Source: Lonsdalea populi
Lineage (GTDB): Bacteria; Pseudomonadota; Gammaproteobacteria; Enterobacterales; Enterobacteriaceae
Direction of reading: 5' to 3'
Assembly: GCF_015999465.1 (NCBI RefSeq)
Contig: NZ_CP065534.1
Coordinates: 1,302,001 to 1,366,000 of the forward strand
Length of the DNA: 64,000 bases
Part shown: piece after piece, positions 9,993-18,320 of the stretch
Position numbering within the stretch: the first letter of the stretch is position 1
Layout: each line of letters starts with the position of its first letter
Notes under the pieces: model-generated
The model's input: only the letters and a program-made list of their open reading frames with translations
What the model was told of the DNA's origin: nothing
The model's database searches: none
Position numbers and translations under genes: made by a program

Positions 9993-10033
9993 AAAGGCGG
10001 ATGGAGGGGTAACGCTTTATCCGCCTTTGCCGT
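9993..10033 (+). terminator. Probable weak terminator after yjbH
   Basis: The ten-base stem AAAGGCGGAT (9993-10002) pairs exactly with ATCCGCCTTT (10019-10028) across a 16-base loop. The tail GCCGTTT is only weakly T-rich, so termination may be leaky towards the small lipoprotein gene. Confidence 0.5.
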
Positions 10034-10235
10034 TTATAGTGCGTCCGTTGCTAAAACCGTATAACCGGCAGCCTGTTTTTCGGGGAATAATGTAAGGAAA
10101 TTGTTTGTTTGGTGAGGATGAAACGTAAATAGTCTAACCCATTATTAATAGGCAGGTTTTTAAGAATAAGGCGCTTGTTGGCCGGGGGCCGGCTTCACTA
10201 TGATTCGGCAAAACGGTAGTCAGATGAGGTTAAAA

Positions 10236-10376
10236 ATGAAACGTGTATTAAAACTGGCAAGTTTACTGGCGCTGCTAACAACTTTGAGCGGCTGCCTCTT
10301 CCCACCCCCGTGGGGGGGCGGTCACGGCGGCGGTGGTCATGGCGGCGGCCCTCATTTCCAGGATCCTAGAGGTTAA
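10236..10376 (+). CDS. 46-residue Gly/His-rich mini-lipoprotein, unknown function
   Basis: This short reading frame starts at an ATG preceded by GATGAGGT. The first 20 residues form a lipoprotein signal peptide ending in the lipobox LSGC. The mature part is only 27 residues: CLFPPPW, then a glycine run broken by evenly spaced histidines (GGGHGGGGHGGGPH), then FQDPRG. An intrinsic terminator follows at 10441. Codon use, ribosome-binding site, lipobox and terminator support a real gene. I recognise no family. The repeated His could bind metal. Its place behind yjbH suggests a link to the envelope or polymer export, but it probably has its own promoter in the 270-base gap. Confidence 0.65.
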   Translation: MKRVLKLASLLALLTTLSGCLFPPPWGGGHGGGGHGGGPHFQDPRG

Positions 10377-10434
10377 GAACGTCATGACGCCAGTAAAAGC
10401 TGGCGTAACGTCGACTGATTCGACATTCATTTTT

Positions 10435-11418
10435 TCAGGTCAGTGCTTTTGCACTGGCTTTTTTTATGGGCGGTCGATCCGGATGATTCGCTCTGCCAGC
10501 CGTTTCAGCGCTGAGATTGTTCGCCAGCTGCGTATGCAGGTTATCGATCAGCTGATAGCGACGCTTGTACTGCGCGCGCTTATTACTGGGCAATTCATCC
10601 AGTGGTTTACGGGCGATGTGCAGCGGCAGCCGGTAGAGGCTGTCGTGCGTGGGGACGGCGTCCAGCGAGGTCCAGAACGCGTCGTAGCTGCAAAGCAGCA
10701 CCTTTTTTTTGCTGCGATGATAGCGCTGACTCTGATAAACATGGCTGCTATCGCCTACCGCCAGCACGCGGCGAATCCCGGCGAAATTGGCTAACATCAG
10801 TAGGCTTTCAACCAACAACCGTTTGGGGAACAAACCGTGGCAGGCTTTTGTCGCCTGCTTGATCCGATCTCGGGTTGTTTGCTTGCCTTTACCCTGCAGG
10901 CCGCCAATGACGATGGCGGGTTGACCCATGATATTAACGATACTGAATGATAATGAGAGCAGCGGCGTCTCCTCCATCCCTATCTGCAGGGTCGTTTCGC
11001 CCTCCTTGTCATAACGCCACACGCTGCTGACGATGGCGAATTTCTCGCCCTCTTTACCGTAAAATTCGGCCAGACGGCAGGGCGATTCGCTCAAAAATGC
11101 ATCATGCAGACGTTGCGAAGACAGGCTTTCCACGAAGGTATAGTGGTGGCAAATCGCTTTAGCCCGCTCGGTCGCATTGAGCCCGACATGCAGATAAGGG
11201 CGATGAATTTTCGTAGGCAGACAGGGATGCCTTTTAATTAATCTCTGCATACAAGGCATGGCGCATATCCCGCCCAGAAAGTAGTAGGTTGGGAATGGCA
11301 GCATTAGCGAGCGCAACAAAAATTTCGCTTTCATCTTATTCTCAAACCCTATTTTTTCAGACTGGAAATGACCGCTCAATAGCTGAAAAAACAGCGACGC
11401 TCTGGATGTTTTTTTCAT
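10435..11418 (-). CDS. VirK/YbjX family protein (DUF535)
   Basis: A cytoplasmic protein of 327 residues matching the DUF535 family (E. coli YbjX, Salmonella/Shigella VirK). The family is often under PhoP control and linked to antimicrobial-peptide resistance and virulence, but its activity is not known. Visible family features include YYFLGGICAM near the N terminus, the FYGKEGEKFAIV and GGLQG segments, and the basic VYQSQRYHRSKKK followed by YDAFWTSL. An ATG nine bases upstream (11427) is also possible. The C-terminal tail is Lys/Ala-rich and is encoded by DNA that also forms the opposite-strand terminator. I saw no PhoP box in the AT-rich region upstream. Confidence 0.85.
   Translation of the reverse strand: MKKTSRASLFFQLLSGHFQSEKIGFENKMKAKFLLRSLMLPFPTYYFLGGICAMPCMQRLIKRHPCLPTKIHRPYLHVGLNATERAKAICHHYTFVESLSSQRLHDAFLSESPCRLAEFYGKEGEKFAIVSSVWRYDKEGETTLQIGMEETPLLSLSFSIVNIMGQPAIVIGGLQGKGKQTTRDRIKQATKACHGLFPKRLLVESLLMLANFAGIRRVLAVGDSSHVYQSQRYHRSKKKVLLCSYDAFWTSLDAVPTHDSLYRLPLHIARKPLDELPSNKRAQYKRRYQLIDNLHTQLANNLSAETAGRANHPDRPPIKKASAKALT
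10441..10465 (+). terminator. Intrinsic terminator for the mini-lipoprotein gene
   Basis: CAGTGC (10441-10446), loop TTTT, GCACTG (10451-10456), then GC and a run of seven T. It lies inside the 3' coding end of the opposite-strand DUF535 gene. Confidence 0.85.
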
Positions 11419-11427
11419 ATGCTCCAC

Positions 11428-11878
11428 GCAGAATTAACGAATTTTCGTCATATTTTTAGAAAAACAAGGCGATAGACTTATTCTCCCAAAATATAAATAG
11501 GGGGTGGGAGATGATAATAAAAATATCAGCCCGTTTTCAGCAGGTTAATAGCAATGACAATGATGAAGTATAAGAGCAATAAATAATGAATAAATATATT
11601 CCGAGTTATAGTTCATTTTCGTTGAGACGTTATTTATAAGATAAAAAAATAATGCGGTTTTGGGGGAGGCGTTTATTTTTTATTTAATCAGCTCATCCGA
11701 TTATTGATGAGTTTATCGGAGATAACCCCTTGATTAAATGTGGAATTAAGGTGTCTTCATGCAGTCAATATTGGCTTGTCAAAAGTTTAGTCCAATGGTA
11801 ATAGTTATCATTACCGTCGGTGTCGTCACCTAAAACAATCCTGCCAAAAGACAGTGCGAATGTCGGAGCTTTCTACTC
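11428..11878. promoter_or_regulatory. AT-rich intergenic region with Fur box before hmuS
   Basis: This 450-base gap separates the divergent DUF535 and heme genes. Most of it is AT-rich with no gene. At 11797-11815, GGTAATAGTTATCATTACC matches the 19-base Fur consensus at 14 positions and lies 64 bases before hmuS, which fits iron-repressed transcription of the heme operon. The promoter of the DUF535 gene must lie in the left half, but I cannot assign it. Confidence 0.65.
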
Positions 11879-12910
11879 ATGAAATACGATTATCAACATT
11901 ATCTGCAACTTAAAGAGCAGCATCCTAAAAAATACGCGCGTGAACTGGCCCAGTTGATGAATATCAGCGAAGCGGAGCTCTCTTACCTGCGCGTGGGTCA
12001 CGAAGCACGTCGGCTGATCGATGAACCGCGTCACATTCTGGCGGCGCTTGAAGGCGTGGGGGAGACGAAATCCATCACGCGGAACGAATATGCCGTGCAT
12101 GAGCAGATCGGGTTTTATCGCAATCAACGCATTGGCGGACACGCGGGAGTGGTGCTGAATCCACGTGGTCTGGACTTGCGTGTGTTCCCCGAACAGTGGG
12201 CCAGCGTGTTTTTCTTTATCGAGCAGACCGCGCGCGGCGAGCGCCAAAGTATTCAGTTCTATGACCGTCAGGGCGACGCCGTATTAAAGGTTTATGGCAC
12301 GGAGCACACCGACTGGACGGCATGGCAGGAAATGGTCGAGCGTTTCACCGCCTCCGACAATGCGCCGTTGGCGCTCACGCCTTATTCCTCACCCGCGTCT
12401 GACGTCGTCGTCGATGCCGCGCGGCTGGAACAAGCGTGGCGGGAGATGCAAGACGTGCATGAGTTTTTCCCACTGCTGAAACGGCACAATCTGACGCGTC
12501 AGCAGGCTTTCCGCCACGTGAGCGACGATCTGGCCTGTAGGGTGGACAATCAGGCGCTGGTGACGTTGCTGAATGCAGCGCATCAGGACGGCAACGAAAT
12601 CATGATCTTTGTCGGCAATCGAGGCTGCGTTCAGATCTTTACCGGCGTGATTGAGAAAGTGGTGCCGATGGACCACTGGCTAAATGTCTTCAACGCCGCA
12701 TTCACTCTGCACTTGCAGGGCAACACTATCGCGGAAAGTTGGGTCACGCGTAAGCCCACGCGCGACGGTGTCGTCACCAGTCTGGAACTGTTCGCCGCCG
12801 ATGGCACGCAGATTGCGCAGCTGTTTGGTCAGCGCACGGAAGGGCAGCCGGAGCAGGTACAGTGGCGTCGGCAGGTGTCATCGCTGATGACGCCGGGAGC
12901 CGTAGCATGA
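11879..12910 (+). CDS. hmuS: Heme-handling/degrading protein HmuS (HemS family)
   Basis: A cytoplasmic heme-binding protein of 343 residues with the two tandem HemS-type domains of the family (roughly residues 20-170 and 190-340). Relatives take heme delivered by the Hmu ABC importer and either store it, hand it on or degrade it to free iron. The segment [20 protein letters not shown] resembles the first-domain heme pocket region. It is the first gene of the cluster, 64 bases after a Fur box, and its stop overlaps the hmuT start by four bases (ATGA). Expression is therefore expected under iron limitation. Confidence 0.92.
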   Translation: MKYDYQHYLQLKEQHPKKYARELAQLMNISEAELSYLRVGHEARRLIDEPRHILAALEGVGETKSITRNEYAVHEQIGFYRNQRIGGHAGVVLNPRGLDLRVFPEQWASVFFFIEQTARGERQSIQFYDRQGDAVLKVYGTEHTDWTAWQEMVERFTASDNAPLALTPYSSPASDVVVDAARLEQAWREMQDVHEFFPLLKRHNLTRQQAFRHVSDDLACRVDNQALVTLLNAAHQDGNEIMIFVGNRGCVQIFTGVIEKVVPMDHWLNVFNAAFTLHLQGNTIAESWVTRKPTRDGVVTSLELFAADGTQIAQLFGQRTEGQPEQVQWRRQVSSLMTPGAVA

Positions 12911-13725
12911 AGAAAATCCTTCTGACGCTGGCGCTATTCCTGCCGTTCTCGCTGCTGGCGGCGACGCGGCTGGTGACCATTGGCGGCGACGTCACGCAAA
13001 TTGTCTTTGCTCTGCAGGCGGGCGGCGATGTGATCGCTCGCGACAGCACCAGCCTGCATCCGAAAGAAGCGCTGGCGCTGCCGGATGTCGGCTACATGCG
13101 GCAGCTGAATGCGGAAGGCGTGTTGGCGATGACGCCGACGCTGGTTCTCGCCAGCGAGCTGTCCCGGCCTTCCGCCGCGATGGAGCAGATTGCGAAAAGC
13201 GGCGTGAAGGTAGTGACCGTGCCCGCCGGACAGAATGTGGCGAGCATCGCCGCCAAGATCTCGGTTATCGCCCAGGCGTTAGGGAAGGAGAAAGAAGGGC
13301 AGGCATTGGTGCAGCAGGTGAATCAGCAACTCGCCGAGCTGCCGACGAAACCCCTGCCCGTCAAGGTCCTGTTCATTCTGAGCCATAGCGGCATGTCGGC
13401 GATGGGCGCCGGGCAGAACACGGCGGCGGACGCCGCGATCCGCGCGGCAGGGCTGCAAAATGCCATGCAGGGATTCAGCCGTTATCAGCCGTTATCTCAG
13501 GAAGGGGTGGTCGCCAGCCGGCCGGACTGGGTGGTCATCAGCCGTCAGGGCGTGAAAACCCTCGGCGGCGAAGCCAGTATCTGGCAGTTGCCCGGTCTGG
13601 CGCTGACGCCGGCGGGCCAACACAAGCGTCTGCTGGTCGTCGACGACATGGCGATGCTGGGATTCGATCTGGATACGCCAGCGGCGCTGTTGCGTCTGCG
13701 TAACGCGGTGGAAGCGCAGCCGTGA
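12907..13725 (+). CDS. hmuT: Periplasmic heme-binding protein HmuT
   Basis: Substrate-binding protein of the heme ABC transporter, 272 residues, with a signal peptide ([19 protein letters not shown]). It has the class III binding-protein layout. [14 protein letters not shown] contains the tyrosine (about Tyr63) expected to ligate heme iron. The start at 12907 follows the hmuS overlap and puts the signal peptide at the N terminus; an upstream in-frame ATG at 12862 lies within hmuS and is rejected. It receives heme from the outer-membrane receptor and delivers it to HmuU. Its stop overlaps the hmuU GTG start by four bases. Confidence 0.93.
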   Translation: MKKILLTLALFLPFSLLAATRLVTIGGDVTQIVFALQAGGDVIARDSTSLHPKEALALPDVGYMRQLNAEGVLAMTPTLVLASELSRPSAAMEQIAKSGVKVVTVPAGQNVASIAAKISVIAQALGKEKEGQALVQQVNQQLAELPTKPLPVKVLFILSHSGMSAMGAGQNTAADAAIRAAGLQNAMQGFSRYQPLSQEGVVASRPDWVVISRQGVKTLGGEASIWQLPGLALTPAGQHKRLLVVDDMAMLGFDLDTPAALLRLRNAVEAQP

Positions 13726-14711
13726 GGTTTAATCCCTCGATGACGCTGCTGCTTATGGCAGCGTCCGCCGGACTGCTCACGATTATCGCGGCGAACATCG
13801 GCGCCATGCCGATCACGCTGTCGGAACTGATGACGTCGTCGTCGGAGAGCCTGCCGTGGCAGGTCTGGTTTAACATCCGTCTGCCGCGCGTGCTGTTGGC
13901 CGTGCTGGTCGGCGTCGCGCTGGCGCTTTCCGGTGCGGCGATGCAGGGGCTGTTTCGCAATCCGCTGGCGGATCCCGGACTGCTCGGCGTCAGCAGCGGC
14001 GCCGCGCTGGGCGTCGGCCTGTCCGTGGTGTTTCCCCTCGCATTACCGGCGATGGTGGCGCTGTACTGGCCGATGCTGGCGGCGTTTGTGGGCAGCGCCG
14101 CGATCATGCTGCTGCTGTTTGCGCTCAGCGTCTCCGCCGGCAGTCCGCTTTCTCGTCTGCTGCTGGCGGGGATTGCCATCAACGCGCTGTGCAGCGCGGC
14201 GACAGGCGTGCTGTCATGGATCAGTAATGACCAGCAGCTGCGCCAGCTGTCTTTGTGGGGGATGGGCAGTTTGGGACAGGCCCAGTGGTCGATGGTCATT
14301 GTGGTCGCGACGCTGGTGCTGCCCTGCGCCGGATGTTTGCAGCGGTTGGCCCGGCGTCTCAACCTGCTCCAACTGGGCGACGAAGAGGCGCACTACCTGG
14401 GCGTCGACGTTCGCCGGACGCGGCGGCAGGTGGTGATCCTAAGCGCCGTGCTGGTCGCGGCCGCCGTGGCGGTCAGCGGCATTATCGGGTTTGTCGGTCT
14501 GGTGATGCCCCATCTCATCCGTATCACGCTGGGCGCGGATCATCGATGGCTGCTGCCCGGATCGGCGCTGGGCGGCGCGCTCCTGCTGCTGCTGGCCGAT
14601 ACGCTGGCGCGGACAATGGTGGCTCCGGCGGAAATGCCGGTGGGGCTGTTGACCAGCCTGGTGGGCGGCCCGTGGTTTTTATGGCTGATTCTGAGGCGTA
14701 AACATGGCTGA
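13722..14711 (+). CDS. hmuU: Heme ABC transporter permease HmuU
   Basis: Inner-membrane permease of the FecCD/BtuC type, about 329 residues, with some nine or ten hydrophobic helices. Family landmarks are [20 protein letters not shown] near the N terminus, [16 protein letters not shown], and [12 protein letters not shown] in the second half. The start is GTG in a GTGA overlap with hmuT; an ATG at 13740 would shorten it by six residues. It forms the channel for heme with HmuV and HmuT. Its 3' end overlaps hmuV by eight bases, so the four proteins are translationally coupled. Confidence 0.93.
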   Translation: MRFNPSMTLLLMAASAGLLTIIAANIGAMPITLSELMTSSSESLPWQVWFNIRLPRVLLAVLVGVALALSGAAMQGLFRNPLADPGLLGVSSGAALGVGLSVVFPLALPAMVALYWPMLAAFVGSAAIMLLLFALSVSAGSPLSRLLLAGIAINALCSAATGVLSWISNDQQLRQLSLWGMGSLGQAQWSMVIVVATLVLPCAGCLQRLARRLNLLQLGDEEAHYLGVDVRRTRRQVVILSAVLVAAAVAVSGIIGFVGLVMPHLIRITLGADHRWLLPGSALGGALLLLLADTLARTMVAPAEMPVGLLTSLVGGPWFLWLILRRKHG

Positions 14712-15495
14712 GACGGGGGAACTGTGCTTAACCGCTCACAACGTCAGCTACCGTTTGGGCGGCCGACAGCTGTTGTCCAACGTGTCGCTGACGTTGACGC
14801 CGGGCGAATTGACGACGGTGATCGGCCCTAACGGCGCCGGTAAGTCGACGTTGCTGCGCCTGCTGACGGGCTTTTTTTCTCCACTCGGGGGTGAGTGCAG
14901 ACTCAACGGTCGCCCGCTGGCGGAATGGACGCCGAACATACTGGCCCGTCAGCGTGCGGTAATGCGGCAGGACAGCGTGCTGCAGGCTCAATTTCGGGTG
15001 GAAGACGTCATCGCGATGGGGCGTTCGCCGTGGCCGTCAGGCGCGAGTGAGCGGGTGTTGGACGAGATGATGGCGTTGACCGATTGTGAGACGCTGCGCG
15101 GTCGGCTTTATCCGCAGCTGTCCGGCGGCGAACAGCAGCGGGTGCGGCTGGCACGGTCGCTGGCGCAGCTGTGGCGGCCTGATGGTATAGCCGGGTGGCT
15201 GTTTCTGGACGAGCCGACGTCGGCGCTGGATTTGTATCACCAACAGCAGCTGCTTCGTCTGCTGAAAACGCTGACCTCGACGGGAAAGCTGGCGGTGTGC
15301 TGCGTATTGCACGATCTGAATCTGGCTTCGTTATGGTCGGATAAGATAGTACTGCTGCACGACGGCAGGATCGTGGCGGAAGGCGTGCCGGAGGGCGTTA
15401 TCACCCAGTCGGCGATAGAACGTTGGTATCACGCCGACGTCGTTGTCAGCCCTCACCGTGAAACCGCAGCGCCGCAGGTTTCTCTGCGGCGTTGA
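14704..15495 (+). CDS. hmuV: Heme ABC transporter ATPase HmuV
   Basis: ATP-binding subunit of 263 residues that powers heme import. The Walker A motif is GPNGAGKST, the signature is LSGGEQQRVRLARSLAQ, Walker B is WLFLDEPTSALD, and a switch His follows in CVLHDLN. The insert LAQLWRPDGIAGWLFLDEP, with extra residues before Walker B, is characteristic of HmuV proteins. It overlaps hmuU by eight bases. A 160-base gap follows before the receptor gene, in which I see no second clear Fur box, so the receptor may be read from the same transcript or from its own promoter. Confidence 0.94.
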   Translation: MAETGELCLTAHNVSYRLGGRQLLSNVSLTLTPGELTTVIGPNGAGKSTLLRLLTGFFSPLGGECRLNGRPLAEWTPNILARQRAVMRQDSVLQAQFRVEDVIAMGRSPWPSGASERVLDEMMALTDCETLRGRLYPQLSGGEQQRVRLARSLAQLWRPDGIAGWLFLDEPTSALDLYHQQQLLRLLKTLTSTGKLAVCCVLHDLNLASLWSDKIVLLHDGRIVAEGVPEGVITQSAIERWYHADVVVSPHRETAAPQVSLRR

Positions 15496-15655
15496 ATCGG
15501 AATGGGAATATCGTTGGATGGATTATCGGACGGGGTGCCGGCTAAGGCAGAAACGCTGAGCTGACCGCGCCGTTATAACTACAAAAACAATAAGCAAATA
15601 CTGCAAAGCAATGAGTGAGCAAGAATATAACGATTTCAACATTTGAGGTTTCAGT

Positions 15656-18088
15656 ATGTTCTTGCATACAAAAGAAAAACATCTCTCAGGTTCAATCCGG
15701 CTTATCCTGACGGGCGTATTGACCGGCACGACGTTTAACACGCTGGCCGCGCTATCGGATAACGACGATAAAACGCAGGCTGCCAAGAAAGCGCAGACCA
15801 CCTCTGCCACTCTGGCAGCGACGGATTCCGCTGCCACGCTGCGGGACGACAATCCGGGCGAGCAGATTACGGTGATTTCTGCACCCGTCGACACCAAGGC
15901 GGGGAGCCGCGTCACGTTGGACGCCGGCGAATTACAGAAGAACGGCGGCCATGATTTCGGCACGATCATGCGCTATCAGCCGCTGGTCAGCGCCACCAGT
16001 TCCAGTTCGGGTTCCGGCAACGGCAAGAGCGGATTCGACCGCTCCGGCTACACCGGCTATAACATTCGCGGCCTCGAAAGCAACCGCGTCGCCATCGACG
16101 TGGACGGCATCCCGTTGCCCAACGCCACCGCGCGCAGCTATGCCGGACGCGCCGGGTTGAATACGTTCGGGATCGGTCGTGATTACATCGATCCGTACAT
16201 GTACGGCTTGGTGACTATCGATCAAGGGGCGACGAGCATCGAGCGCGCCAATAACGCTATCGGCGGCGCGGTCTCCTTCCGCCCTAAATCGCCGGACCAA
16301 TACCTGTCGTCGTCAAAACACACCTATTTCGGCTATCAGAGCGACTATGACTCGTCCAATCGCAGCTGGCACAACGGCATCACGGCGGCGGCCGGCGATG
16401 AGACGCTGCGCGGTATCGTCGTGATCAGCCGTCGCGACGGTCAGGAAACCCAGAATAATAGCGGCGTGCTGTCTGCTTATCCGATGAACTGGCACTCCAC
16501 GTCGGTAATGACGTCGGGGATTTGGCAGGCGAACGATCAGAACCGCTTCACCGGCACGCTGGAGTACTACACCAAGACGTCCCATTCGAACTACGATTCC
16601 TGGAGTGCTACGGGAAATTCGATTTTAGGCAACGCGCAGCAGGACAGCGACACCCGCCGCTGGAGCAGCAGTCTGCGTCATAACTGGACGGCGTCCTCGG
16701 TGGATTCATGGATAGACGCCATCGACTCGCGCATCTACTACCAGAACGCCCAAACCCAAGACGAAACCTACATGCCGCTGACCGCCCGCAGTATGTATAC
16801 GGTCAATTCTGACTACAACGTCGATACCTACGGCGCGGAAACCACCATGATGAAAACGTGGGGTATGCATCAGTTCAACTGGGGCTTTAACGTCCAGCAG
16901 TCCGATACCCAGCGTCCGTTCACTCAAAATCCCGCACAGACCACGTACTACGCCATCATGCAGCCGGAAGCGGACAGCCGCACGGATGGCCTGGGCGGGT
17001 TCATTCAGGACCGTATGGAGATGGACGTCGCAGGCAAAACGCTGTCGATCACGCCCGGAGTGCGCGTCGCCTATCAGCGGACTAAACCGCAGAATCTGAG
17101 CAGTCTGACCGACAACAGCACGGCGATCACGACGGAAGATGTCGAAAAGCTCTATGGCACCTACAGCGACACACAGGTCTTGCCGTCTCTGAGTCTTGAG
17201 TATGCGCTGACGCCGCGTTTGACCAGCTACATTCAGTACAAGCGCGGCGCGCAGTTCCCGGATGCCAGCCAGCTGTACGGATCGTGGGGGCTGGGCTCGT
17301 CCTACGCGGGAGCGTCGCAGTATGCGCTGATCGGCAACAGCGAGCTGAACACGGAAACCAGCAACAACTATGAGTTGGGCCTGAAAGGAGAAATGACCGA
17401 AGGGGTGACCTTCCGCTCAGCGCTGTTCTACAACACTTATAAGAACTTTATCGCCTATACGCGTTATACCCGAGCGAATAACCCTGACCAGTTCTCCAAC
17501 GTGCCGTCGAATATCAACATTGCCTACCAGTCAGAAAACCGCGACAAAGCCTTCATTTACGGCGCGGAGTTCAGCAGCAAAGTGCAGTGGGGAACCTGGT
17601 TCGACGCGCTTCAGGGACTAAGCACTACGCTGGCGGTCGGCTATAGCGAAGGGCAGTCCAAGTCCAGCTACGCCGGCGACAAATATATCGACCTCGATAG
17701 CGTTGCGCCGATGAAAGCGGTGGTAGGGCTGGGCTGGGATGCGCCGGATAACCGCTATGGCGCGGCGCTGACGGCGACGTTCCAGAAAGGCAAACAGGCG
17801 ACGGCGACCAACCGTGAGACCTACACCAATTCGGGCATGGCCATCGCCGATTCCACGACCGAGTATATGCGTGTCCCCGGTTACGGCCTGGTGGATCTGA
17901 CCGCCTACTGGCGTGTGACGCCGACCATCAAACTCAGCGGCGGCGTCTACAACCTGACCGACCGTAAATACTGGGATTATCTGAGCAGCCGTCAGTTGAC
18001 CAGTGCCAACAATCAGGACGCCTATGACCAGCAGTTGGCCGTGATGCCGGGCAGAACGTTCCAACTGGGCGTCAACGTGGACTTCTAA
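15656..18088 (+). CDS. TonB-dependent heme/hemoprotein-type outer-membrane receptor
   Basis: An outer-membrane receptor of 810 residues with an N-terminal signal region, a likely TonB-box stretch (GEQITVIS), a plug domain (GYNIRGLESNRVAIDVDGIP) and a barrel ending in a C-terminal Phe (QLGVNVDF). Sequence style and position after hmuSTUV point to the hemoglobin/heme receptor family. It is unusual in three ways: it is longer than HmuR/HemR, it lies at the 3' end of the cluster, and the FRAP and NPNL boxes are degenerate (GAQFPDAS and GNSELNTE) with no His between them. The ligand is therefore not certain; heme is inferred from context. A strong terminator follows. Confidence 0.8.
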   Translation: MFLHTKEKHLSGSIRLILTGVLTGTTFNTLAALSDNDDKTQAAKKAQTTSATLAATDSAATLRDDNPGEQITVISAPVDTKAGSRVTLDAGELQKNGGHDFGTIMRYQPLVSATSSSSGSGNGKSGFDRSGYTGYNIRGLESNRVAIDVDGIPLPNATARSYAGRAGLNTFGIGRDYIDPYMYGLVTIDQGATSIERANNAIGGAVSFRPKSPDQYLSSSKHTYFGYQSDYDSSNRSWHNGITAAAGDETLRGIVVISRRDGQETQNNSGVLSAYPMNWHSTSVMTSGIWQANDQNRFTGTLEYYTKTSHSNYDSWSATGNSILGNAQQDSDTRRWSSSLRHNWTASSVDSWIDAIDSRIYYQNAQTQDETYMPLTARSMYTVNSDYNVDTYGAETTMMKTWGMHQFNWGFNVQQSDTQRPFTQNPAQTTYYAIMQPEADSRTDGLGGFIQDRMEMDVAGKTLSITPGVRVAYQRTKPQNLSSLTDNSTAITTEDVEKLYGTYSDTQVLPSLSLEYALTPRLTSYIQYKRGAQFPDASQLYGSWGLGSSYAGASQYALIGNSELNTETSNNYELGLKGEMTEGVTFRSALFYNTYKNFIAYTRYTRANNPDQFSNVPSNINIAYQSENRDKAFIYGAEFSSKVQWGTWFDALQGLSTTLAVGYSEGQSKSSYAGDKYIDLDSVAPMKAVVGLGWDAPDNRYGAALTATFQKGKQATATNRETYTNSGMAIADSTTEYMRVPGYGLVDLTAYWRVTPTIKLSGGVYNLTDRKYWDYLSSRQLTSANNQDAYDQQLAVMPGRTFQLGVNVDF

Positions 18089-18144
18089 TCCGCATTGAGC
18101 GTCATGTGTCCTGTCTGCGGACATTGGCCGAGATACGGTCCCGA

Positions 18145-18172
18145 CCCCGGCGAAAGCCGGGGTTTTCTTTTT
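18145..18172 (+). terminator. Intrinsic terminator after the TonB receptor
   Basis: CCCCGGC (18145-18151), tetraloop GAAA, GCCGGGG (18156-18162), then TTTTCTTTTT. A very strong end for the heme cluster. Confidence 0.9.
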
Positions 18173-18260
18173 GAGCAATAACCGGGCGGCCTCCGAAACG
18201 AAGGGGCGCGTCCATTGGCTGGGGAGGGGCGAAGAGAAGAGCGGGTGAAACCGGAGCAAT

Positions 18261-18284
18261 AAAAAAGGAGCCGCTGGCGGCCCC
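18261..18284 (-). terminator. Intrinsic terminator after amn
   Basis: Read on the minus strand, GGGGCCGC and GCGGCTCC form a stem with one G-T pair (18267-18284), followed by six T (18266-18261). It sits about 36 bases beyond the amn stop. Confidence 0.85.
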
Positions 18285-18320
18285 TTGCTGATTTGGGCAG
18301 GACTGACACCGCCGCGCGGA

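Noticed and set aside
10387..10406. ACGCCAG/CTGGCGT hairpin right after the mini-lipoprotein stop
   Set aside because: It lacks a T-run; the hairpin at 10441 is the convincing terminator.
15496..15655. Second Fur box before the TonB receptor
   Set aside because: Searched for GATAATGATAATCATTATC-like sequence and found no match good enough to report.
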